Below the pieces are notes generated by a model, which had not been told where the DNA came from, ran no database searches, and was given only the letters and a program-made list of their open reading frames with translations. 64,000 nt of DNA. Origin: Tetrapyrgos nigripes. Lineage: Eukaryota > Basidiomycota > Agaricomycetes > Agaricales > Campanellaceae. The stretch lies in assembly GCA_013368315.1 (NCBI GenBank), contig JAACJM010000029.1, forward strand, positions 1-64,000. The letters are read 5' to 3'. Both the position numbers and the translations under genes were made by a program. How positions within the stretch are numbered: the first letter of the stretch is position 1; each line of letters starts with the position of its first letter. Positions 56,621-64,000 of the stretch are shown one piece after another.

Positions 56621-57590
56621 AATTCAGTTGTGCGGGCGGGGCGGATGCCATTATTTCCGGTAGCTTGCTGGAAGAAAAGATTCGACGCCAGTTTGCAGGA
56701 GGAAACAATCTTCCAGGACCTCGGACCGGGTAGTTGGGAAGAGCATGATGAATTGGGAGACTTTAGGATGTGGAGGAACGTGTGCGAGACTCGAGTAGAG
56801 ACAAGACGCGTGGTCAACGTGTCATGCTATCACCTGACTGGACACGTACTAGAACAAACACGCGAACACAATGCACTGCTATCCTATTCGACATAGCCAC
56901 AAGCAGAAAGTGGGTGCTAAGAACTCAGCCTCATTCTTCGGCCTCGTAATAAAAGCAGCCGGATCCTTACTCTCAGGCTGAGCCAACGAGAATTTGATTG
57001 TTGGTAATTCCGAGTCGTTGATAGTCTTGTGGTCAAAACGCTTAACCATCAGACCATCAGTACGGATACGAAGCATTTCCCCAAAAAGAGTCACCAGTGC
57101 GTAGGAACGCAGGGAATCGAGAGATTTACGAGAGATACAGGTTTTTTGTTGGGGTTGATAGCACGAGTAGGTGATTCTCCGTCTTATCCAAGGTACACAG
57201 CCACTCGCAGCTCGGTGAGACTCAGTTAAGACCCACTGCAGTGTACTGCTTCCACAAAGGAGGATTGATGATGACGATCACTGATCCAGAAAGAGTGTGT
57301 GAGGCGTGAGATAATATGCCAAAGTCGCTTTCTTCTTGACCGTCATCACCAAAGACGACGAGGGCGTCCTATCCGCAAACCCTTCCACCGCTCCATCAGG
57401 AAACTGGTCCTCGGATAATGCGACGCTAACTTAGCTCAGATTATCAATAACATTGGTAGCTCCGATAATCGGCAGCTTTTCTCATTAATTTGATATCTCC
57501 GAGACACACTACCGAAAGTTACTTGAATTTAGTAGAGGCATAGAAAATTTATCAGTTTGTTAGCAGACATTATCTGATATTACATCTTAC
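56621..57590 (-). other. Possible diverged minus-strand gene, unidentified
   Basis: Minus frames 57094-56879 (MLRIRTDGLMVKRFDHKTIN) and about 57430-57280 (FPDGAVEGFADRTPSSSLVM) look like exons of one protein. No family is recognised and the joins are unclear. Confidence 0.3.
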
Positions 57591-59617
57591 ACAAAATCCT
57601 ATGGAATGGCTAACTAGAAAAGATGAGCAAGCATTGGGAAGATTCTCCGAAGTCCACTCTGGAAGTACAGACAGTCAGACCAGCCCATTTCAGAGCATAA
57701 TCATATCCAAAGGTATTCCTGCAACTACAATTTCATCTGTCCTTTTTTGTGGCTGCCTAGAGGCCCGTCATAGGGGCTTCATTGATAAGTAATGAAGGAG
57801 GGAACATACTACCATAGCGCTGTCGCTAACCCGATTTTAACGGCGCGGTCAAAAACGCGTCAAGTCGGTTCAAACTCCGCTGCATGTGACCGCAATGTTG
57901 ATTTTTTGCGGCCGCTCCCCTCTTACTCAACGTCTCTACCTAACGTCCACTGTTGCTCCCCCAGCTTTCGCTCTTTTCCTTCTCCTTCGTAACCAAACTA
58001 TTTTCTTTTTTGCTCTCATCTTCCTTGAGAGCACATTAGTGGAAGCTAAGTACTACCACTGGCACCACTGCACCCGTCTCCTCCAGAACGGCATGTTCCA
58101 AGATGTACAAGGCTACAAGGTCAAGCTGCGGTTTTTGATGAGATCTTGCATCCAAAGTTGGCATAACTGTTGACCAGCTTAACCCGGTAATGCTGATGTT
58201 GATTAGGGTGACTTGTATGTGTTATTTTTTCTTCGTGTTTGGATCTTTCCTACTGAAGACCCGTCTTACATGCAAATATTGGAGAGACTGTTTCTGGTAG
58301 TATTGCCAGCACCAGCTCTACCACGTCCAGTGGGTCATTTACCACTATCGTGACCACCATTGTTGCCAGCACCTCTGGGGGTGCGTGTTCTTTTCCCTGT
58401 CCTCAGATCACAGTTCGTGCTGACCTCCATGACATACAGAAAGATTGTTGGTACGTAGCTCCACCTTTGCCATATGCTTCTCTAGTTCACGTTTAATTGG
58501 ATACAGAGTAATATTAGGCTATTAAGCAGTTGAGGGGATCTGGAGAGGGTTGTGTTGATGGTAGGTGTTCTTTCTGTCTTCCATCTTCCATCTTCCTTCA
58601 CATTTCTTCAAACATATGCTCACCTTCTCTTCTTTTCTCCCCAGGGCCCATCCACCAGCTCCGAATCCATCACAGCTGCTCTCGCTCGTCACATTGAGCT
58701 TTGTGAGCCTTCTTTCATTTGATGAAACATACTAATTGATATTGCAGTTGTTTTCTTGCCCCGGTCACCCACAGCTAACTATTGCATTTTTACTACAATG
58801 CCGTCATCTACTGCTCAAGGAGAGGTGGGATCTGATGGTGCCAAGGATGATTCGCAGCAGGCCAGTGGTAACGAGGAGGATGAGTAACCTGGCGAAGTAC
58901 AGAGGTTTTCTTTATACTTATTTCTGTATGACTCTTAACTGTACATAGCCTAGATTTGTTTTAATAAAAGTACTACTCGCCATTCATTGATCGATGTATA
59001 TCTGTTTTAGATATGAAAGCACAGAATAGCATTTTGAGGAGCATTGTAATCCAGGTAATGTACTAATATTTGCCTGCTATCTCGTACTAATTTTGGCTAA
59101 TGTGAAGAGGGGGGGTAGGTAATTAGCGACGGTTAGGGGTAACTTTGCTACTGGCGCTAACAGTGCTAATAACCACATGTTAGCAAAAATGTTCGGTTCA
59201 TTTTCCGAGGACCGGTTTCCTGATGTCGTTGTGTTCTCTGCTCTCGCTGTTATATTGAACCTCTTTATGGCAACAGCAATGATAAAACCCGGCTTCTACC
59301 CTTGAAAACACCGTCAAAATATCGTGTTGTACGCGTCTCCAATACGGCTCTCAGTCGGTCGGGAAGGGCGATTTCTCTCGCATGAAGTCGGAATGCGCCG
59401 CACTTGGGACTTGAGGAAGGGTTTGAAGCAGCTAGGGCAGGAAGATTCGCGTTGTAATGGAACAGGAAATCAGGATATATGATAGGTGTGTTTGTTCTTT
59501 ACTCGCTTTTCATTTCTTCATGCTTCGTTGCAGTGGATTTGGCATACGCACATGGTGCAAACTCCAATGCCAACTCCTATCAGGCTTCTCTGTATCGGTT
59601 CCACATCACGTCTCGGT
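57591..59617 (+). other. Fragmentary coding signals, no gene model
   Basis: Around 58.0-58.9 kb several GT..AG-bounded segments read as coding, ending in ALARHIEL (58676-58700) and a C-terminal DSQQASGNEEDE* at 58885. They may be exons of a small acidic protein. At 59.48-59.62 kb a hydrophobic stretch (FVLYSLFISSCFVAVDLAYA) precedes the copia LTR. Nothing can be named. Confidence 0.3.
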
Positions 59618-60023
59618 TGTTGAATTGGCGCATTCAGTTGCAGCCATCAACGTATTCTATGTAGAACAATAGTAGTAGTTATATATAGAACAATAAGATT
59701 ATATAGACAATAAAGTGTAGTACTACAATAGTGTACGAAACCAGCATTGTTCTATCCAGTACAATAGAATCTTATTGTTACTCTAGTATTAGTTTACATG
59801 TATTTGTACCTCCTAATAGGTATATAAGGACTTGTAGATAATCCTCCTAAATAACAAGTTTTACACTTAACCCACATCGCTCTACAAGCCTCTAACAAGC
59901 CTAACAAGCTAACTCTTATCCCCAGCCTCTAACAAGCCTAACAAGCTAACTCTTATCCCCAGGTAAGTAGCGTAGTTGCCACTGCGTTTAGTAGTGTACA
60001 AGCCGTACCATGCCTGCTTAACA
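59618..60023 (+). repeat. 5' LTR of the copia element (left border approximate)
   Basis: The right border is fixed by TTAACA directly before a primer site at 60024. The left border at TGTTGAATTGG (59618) is the best TG start; TGTAGAACAA at 59660 is an alternative. The LTR contains TATATAAGG near 59821 and a duplicated CCTCTAACAAGCCTAACAAG. The 3' LTR is outside the window. Confidence 0.6.
59819..59829 (+). promoter_or_regulatory. Candidate TATA box of the copia LTR
   Basis: GGTATATAAGGAC about 200 bp before the primer site, where an LTR promoter is expected. Confidence 0.45.
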
Positions 60024-60036
60024 GGTTATGGGCCCC
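60024..60036 (+). promoter_or_regulatory. Primer binding site, initiator-tRNA-Met internal type
   Basis: GGTTATGGGCCCC directly after the LTR. It complements the anticodon region of initiator tRNA-Met, the half-tRNA priming used by copia-type elements. Confidence 0.75.
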
Positions 60037-60339
60037 GAAGGCCCTTGGGAGCGCCTTCAATGGCTGCAAACCATAGACTTCGCATACTACCTGGATGGCG
60101 CCTTCATGGCTGCCTGTGGCGCCCTTGTGGCAGCCTGCGTCGCCTTTCATGGCTTGACGATATGTCCAACAGCGCAGGACTTATGTCCAGCTGCAGTTGT
60201 CGACAATCTAGGGGAATAGTCACTGTCATGGCGCGTTCATCGCTGCCTCTTTTCACTTTCACATGGCACATTTAATGCTGCCTTCTTATTCTGCATATGG
60301 ATAAATGCTGACAGTTGACTTCCCCAGATATTATCAAAG

Positions 60340-63300
60340 ATGTCTTCCAACGTCCTGATGACTACTGTCCCCGTCTTCGCCGGTGTTGATTTCAACATCT
60401 GGGCTGACATCCTTATCTCCTGGTTGCAGGCTACTGGACTTAGTTCTGTCCTTAGCACTGACCGCCCTGATGATGCCGAAGTGAGTCTCGTCTCCCCTCT
60501 GACTGATGAAGACGCGGCGGCTCAATCTGAGGCTATCACGGCGGCTCAAAAGAAACAGGCTGACTGGGATGAGAAGAACGATAAGGCCATGGGGTCTATC
60601 AAACTTCGTCTCTCTCCTCCCGTTCGTCAGAAAACACTTGGAATGACTACCGCCAAGGAAATTTGGGTCTTTCTCAAGAAGGCCTATGGGAAACCTGGTG
60701 TTTCCGCAATCTACACGGATTTCAAACGTGCTACCTCCATCACTATTCCCAACGACGCCAATCCTAGCGCTGCGATCGAACTTATTCGCATGCACTTCGA
60801 TAGGGTCAGTGCCTATGGTATTCCCACTGATGGCACCTCAGCCACTTCCATTACGAAAGTCGCCAACTTCCTCATCGTCATGTTCATCATTTCCAAACTT
60901 CCTCCCAGATATGAGTATCTTATCAATCAGTATACTCAATACACTATTGAGGAGGTCGACACCGCAAATCTCGATGTATTGCAATCTGAGATTGTTAATA
61001 TCTGGGAATCTCGCCAGGGAGCGTTCAAGGGGCCTTCAGGGAAAGCCCATGCCAACCGTCTTTCAGCTGTCAAACGAAAGGACGGTAACCCTAGTTTCCA
61101 ACAGCAGCAGCAGCAGCGCCCTAGTGGCAGCAGCAGCGGCGCTAACGGAGCCAGCGGCTCTAATGGAAATAACAAGGGAAAGGGCAAGGGAAAAGGCAAA
61201 GGAAAAGCTAATTTCCGTCGAGGAGGTCGAGCTGGGAAGTCTGAACAGGCCAAAAGACAAGGCCAAGCACATCTCGCTCATGGTGATATGTCTCCCATGA
61301 TGCACACAGTCACCGTCGTCAACACGCCCGCTGCAGTTGATATCCGTAAGCCATTCTTCATGGAAACGGAAAAGCCCTTTGACGCCTTCTTCACAGGTAC
61401 CAAAAGGGCTATCAACCTTGCACGCGATATTGGCGCTAGACCATCTGGTGAGACTACTGCTGTTCTTGAAGATGTTGTCATGTCTCATTCCGATCCTTCC
61501 TTTACTTCACTTACTCCTGCCCCTCGTTCCAAACGCACTCTCACGGAACGCATCTATTGGAACAACCTTCAATCATCTACTGATGGCTGGGGTGATGCTG
61601 GCAACTGGAATGGTTGGAACGGTGAATATCCCGAAACTCAGACCGGTTCAGATGTCGATATGGCATGCGCTCAAGGAGAAGATGCCAGTTGGAACGAGGA
61701 CACTCTGGTGAACACTTCGGAACTCGGAAGTGTGTTTGGCTCCACAATGACGGAGTCAGGTGCAAAGGTTTCTCAGGACATCCGGACCCCTGTTCCACTT
61801 ATCGACCGGATTGCCGCGGATCCTGCTGCCGAGATGATGGAATGCGCAATGCACCTTGGGGAGAGGTTCCAGAACGCCGAGGATCCTCTACACATCTATG
61901 GGGAACCACTCAGAGCAGCGCTGAACACCGTTGCCCCAACGGGAACCCGTGGCACTCTTTCTCTTGTCCAACGACTTGCTGCAGTCCGCAGCGAGATGCC
62001 AAGTGGCTCACAGCCTGCACCTCCCAATGGCATGACCACTCAATCCTTGCCATCCAGCCGTGTTGCAAGCCCAACACCTGGCACGACTTCGACGGGATGG
62101 GAATGGCTGACTCCTCATCTCCAAAACGAGGATGGAAGGTACGACAAGCTAATCGACTGGCAGCGAGACGCAACAATCGGACTAGGAGGGATGGAATTAC
62201 CCTCCAGGGCTCCAACTCCGAGTTCAATGCCAGAACTCAGGAGCATGTCTCCGAGCCTATCCGAAACCAGCGATCTCGAGTACATGTCGACTCCGCCATC
62301 GATCGGCGGGATGAGTCTACCTACGTCACCCGTAGAGGACACCGCATCGTTCGGAATTCCAAGTCCACGACCTTCTACCCCCGTCATGGTTACCGTCAAT
62401 GCCGCAAATAATTATGGATGGTCCTTAGACTCCGAACCCTCTGGCTTGGACAATGGTTATCTCAGGTCAGATCTCAATTCAGATCTTATGAATAAAAGTA
62501 CTGATGCGCTTTTTCCAGCAGCTCGTAATTTGGAAGCAGGTTCTTCATGTATATATTTATTACATACCGCTCCTCTGGGTTTAACAACCCCTTTTATTTA
62601 TAATGATCTGTACACTAGCCCTGGCGGCAACAATAAATATTTATGTGCCTGTGGCACTCTGTTCTCACTATGCCAGAAGTGTAAGAAAAAGAGATCTGAT
62701 ACTGTCAAAATCCACTTCAGTGATGGATGGTTACTTGATTCTGGAGCATCAGCGCATTTTACGTTCGACATCAATGACTTTGTTGAATTGAGTTATATAA
62801 AACCAATTCCAGTGAAAACTGCCAATGGATTCACGAAGATTCGTGCGTCCGGAACAGTCCTGATCTCTCAATGTAAAAGAGTTATGAAATTATATCCGGT
62901 CTATTACATCCCCGATCTAAATCAACGACTCTTATCTGTCGGTCAATTTTTAAATGACAACATGTTTATGCGCGGTAACTCCGATCATATCACCATTTCG
63001 AGAAATACAACATTCTTGACTTTCTCAAAGCGTATACCGGAAGAAACGCTATACTATCTTCCACACAAATCGAAAATTGTCGCTTCTAAAGCCAATCTTT
63101 TGGTTTATCTTATCAACTACGAGATTTTACATCGTCGTATAGGGCATCCCTCTCGTGATGTTCTAAAACATGTCCGACAACACACCCTTGGCACTCCTGA
63201 ATTCATTATTCCAAAGGAGCTTCCTTTGTGCAAAGGCTGTCTTGAAGGCAAAACTCCCAGACAAGCTTACCCTCCAAACGAACGACGTGCTACTCGTCCT

Positions 63301-64000
63301 TTCCAAATTATCCATACGGATTTACATGAATACCCCACGATATCCTACCACAAGTACAAGTATATAATCGTCTTCTTTGATGATTACACTTCAGATGCTT
63401 GGATACGTTTTCTCAAAGACAAAAAACAACCACTAACTGCCACTCGCCAGTTCCTTGCGATGGTAGAAACTCAATATAAGACGAAAGTCGAACAGTGGAT
63501 GTCTGATATGGGTGGTGAATTCATCAAAGGCACCTACCGAGAAATGTTACTCGAGAAGGGTGTTAAAATCCTTAACAGTGCTCCATACATTCATCAACAG
63601 AATGGTCGAGCAGAACGCTTTATACGCACTCTAATGGATAAGTCATTAGCAATGATGAAGTTAGCATGTCTACCTGAATCTTGGTGGGAATATGCTGTCC
63701 GTCATGGATTGTATGTCTATCGACGTACTCCCTTACGACGACACAAATGGATAACTCCATTTGAAATGCTTGAGAAGGAAAAACCACGTATCGATCATTT
63801 ACGAGTTTTTGGCTGTGGAGCTTATGTCTTTAAACCTGAGGAAACTCGAAAGAACAAACTCGCTTCCAAGTCAGAACTCATGACGTATCTTGGTGTAGCA
63901 CCAGGAGAACGTGGAAATCTTTTCATGCGTACAAACAATGCGGAATTTACATCCCCGCAAGCTGTGTTCGAGGAAGACTTCTTTCCTCGATGTAAAACTC
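60340..64000 (+). CDS. Ty1/copia Gag-Pol polyprotein (5' 1220 codons, runs off the window)
   Basis: A single frame is open from the ATG at 60340 to the window end. The gag part (FAGVDFNIWADILISWLQAT...KEIWVFLKKAYG...SKLPPRYEYL) is the UBN2-like copia gag. It is followed by Gln/Ser/Gly and Gly-Lys repeats and no CCHC knuckle. A long Ser/Pro-rich spacer (about 61620-62460) precedes CACGTLFSLCQKC and the protease motif WLLDSGASAHF (near 62733). The integrase zinc region is LHRRIGHPSRD...CKGC, and the catalytic triad lies in IHTDLHEY, WMSDMGGEF and NGRAERFIRTL. RT and RNase H lie beyond the window. The frame appears intact, so the copy may be young. Confidence 0.9.
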   Translation, partial: MSSNVLMTTVPVFAGVDFNIWADILISWLQATGLSSVLSTDRPDDAEVSLVSPLTDEDAAAQSEAITAAQKKQADWDEKNDKAMGSIKLRLSPPVRQKTLGMTTAKEIWVFLKKAYGKPGVSAIYTDFKRATSITIPNDANPSAAIELIRMHFDRVSAYGIPTDGTSATSITKVANFLIVMFIISKLPPRYEYLINQYTQYTIEEVDTANLDVLQSEIVNIWESRQGAFKGPSGKAHANRLSAVKRKDGNPSFQQQQQQRPSGSSSGANGASGSNGNNKGKGKGKGKGKANFRRGGRAGKSEQAKRQGQAHLAHGDMSPMMHTVTVVNTPAAVDIRKPFFMETEKPFDAFFTGTKRAINLARDIGARPSGETTAVLEDVVMSHSDPSFTSLTPAPRSKRTLTERIYWNNLQSSTDGWGDAGNWNGWNGEYPETQTGSDVDMACAQGEDASWNEDTLVNTSELGSVFGSTMTESGAKVSQDIRTPVPLIDRIAADPAAEMMECAMHLGERFQNAEDPLHIYGEPLRAALNTVAPTGTRGTLSLVQRLAAVRSEMPSGSQPAPPNGMTTQSLPSSRVASPTPGTTSTGWEWLTPHLQNEDGRYDKLIDWQRDATIGLGGMELPSRAPTPSSMPELRSMSPSLSETSDLEYMSTPPSIGGMSLPTSPVEDTASFGIPSPRPSTPVMVTVNAANNYGWSLDSEPSGLDNGYLRSDLNSDLMNKSTDALFPAARNLEAGSSCIYLLHTAPLGLTTPFIYNDLYTSPGGNNKYLCACGTLFSLCQKCKKKRSDTVKIHFSDGWLLDSGASAHFTFDINDFVELSYIKPIPVKTANGFTKIRASGTVLISQCKRVMKLYPVYYIPDLNQRLLSVGQFLNDNMFMRGNSDHITISRNTTFLTFSKRIPEETLYYLPHKSKIVASKANLLVYLINYEILHRRIGHPSRDVLKHVRQHTLGTPEFIIPKELPLCKGCLEGKTPRQAYPPNERRATRPFQIIHTDLHEYPTISYHKYKYIIVFFDDYTSDAWIRFLKDKKQPLTATRQFLAMVETQYKTKVEQWMSDMGGEFIKGTYREMLLEKGVKILNSAPYIHQQNGRAERFIRTLMDKSLAMMKLACLPESWWEYAVRHGLYVYRRTPLRRHKWITPFEMLEKEKPRIDHLRVFGCGAYVFKPEETRKNKLASKSELMTYLGVAPGERGNLFMRTNNAEFTSPQAVFEEDFFPRCKT
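61626..62411 (+). CDS. Overlapping ORF in the copia element with double Cys/His finger
   Basis: Frame 3, offset from gag-pol (frame 1), is open for 261 codons from just after a TGA at 61623 to the TAA at 62409; the first ATG is 61665. Translation at 61653-61796 gives RCRYGMRSRRRC-x5-H-x3-H then RKCVWLHNDGVRC-x5-H-x3-C, the same spacing as the gypsy accessory ORF (C-x9-C-x5-H-x3-H-x5-C-x9-C-x5-H-x3-C). The first Cys lies upstream of the ATG, so expression may need a frameshift out of gag or a non-AUG start. The rest contains more Cys/His and Arg-rich segments. It could instead be a decayed in-frame module left out of frame by indels, but both frames are stop-free across the whole overlap. Confidence 0.55.
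   Translation: MSRNSDRFRCRYGMRSRRRCQLERGHSGEHFGTRKCVWLHNDGVRCKGFSGHPDPCSTYRPDCRGSCCRDDGMRNAPWGEVPERRGSSTHLWGTTQSSAEHRCPNGNPWHSFSCPTTCCSPQRDAKWLTACTSQWHDHSILAIQPCCKPNTWHDFDGMGMADSSSPKRGWKVRQANRLAARRNNRTRRDGITLQGSNSEFNARTQEHVSEPIRNQRSRVHVDSAIDRRDESTYVTRRGHRIVRNSKSTTFYPRHGYRQCRK

Noticed and set aside
57000..57062. tRNA-like phrase (GGTCTGATGGTTAAGCG) on the minus strand
   Set aside because: The anticodon loop cannot be drawn with seven bases, no T-arm follows, and the region reads better as minus-strand protein coding.
61337..61711. 124-aa ORF in frame 2 of the copia gag region
   Set aside because: Leu/Pro/Ser-rich shadow frame with no match to the gypsy accessory ORF and no motif; only frame 3 shows the conserved Cys/His spacing.

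Overview
The window looks like a transposon-rich stretch of a filamentous basidiomycete genome, probably an Agaricomycete. This is inferred from genes split by many ~45-75 nt GT..AG introns, a fungal 7-TM receptor-like gene, an F-box gene, a family-2 O-methyltransferase, a secreted NucA/NucB-type nuclease gene, a chromodomain Ty3/gypsy element and a tyrosine-recombinase retroelement with split direct repeats. No rRNA gene, convincing tRNA or CRISPR array was seen.

Layout. 1-0.9 kb: 3' part of an acidic protein gene. 0.9-6.2 kb: gene-poor, with a ~149-bp tandem repeat and decayed coding sequence. 6.2-10.76 kb: an Ngaro/DIRS-like element (A1, gag-like ORF, tyrosine recombinase, B1-A2-B2) with no recognisable reverse transcriptase. 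11-14.7 kb: foldback elements, telomere-like TTAGGG repeats inside a TIR element, and one exon of a DUF6534-like membrane protein. 16.3-18.6 kb: a purine-rich tract. 18.67-20.15 kb: a 1.48-kb transposon with a perfect 9-bp target duplication. 21.86-23.89 kb: a 12-exon O-methyltransferase. 24-29 kb: a dispersed repeat family riddled with two hAT-like elements, a CACTA-like foldback and a TA-flanked MITE. 29.8-50.0 kb: a NucA/NucB-like nuclease gene split in two by a ~19.1-kb element.

The 19-kb element has the same termini as the 1.48-kb element. It carries diverged inverted arms and arrays of GCAGAC-type satellite, including a 2.6-kb GCAGAGACGCG/GCAGACGCG array. Its loop holds a young Ty3/gypsy chromovirus with 518-bp LTRs differing at one position. 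50.5-55.4 kb is the most ordinary gene area: an F-box gene, a 75-aa dsRNA-binding protein and a 319-aa 7-TM protein, all on the minus strand. 56.36-56.62 kb is a 265-bp MITE. 59.6-64.0 kb is the 5' part of a Ty1/copia element that runs off the window.

The most notable observation is a Cys/His-rich module, two tandem units of C-x9/10-C-x5-H-x3-[H/C]. It is encoded by a separate ORF between pol and the 3' LTR of the gypsy element. The same module, with almost identical spacing, is found in the copia element in a reading frame that overlaps and differs from the open gag-pol frame. This suggests a shared accessory zinc-binding module of fungal LTR retrotransposons, dual-coded in one of them.
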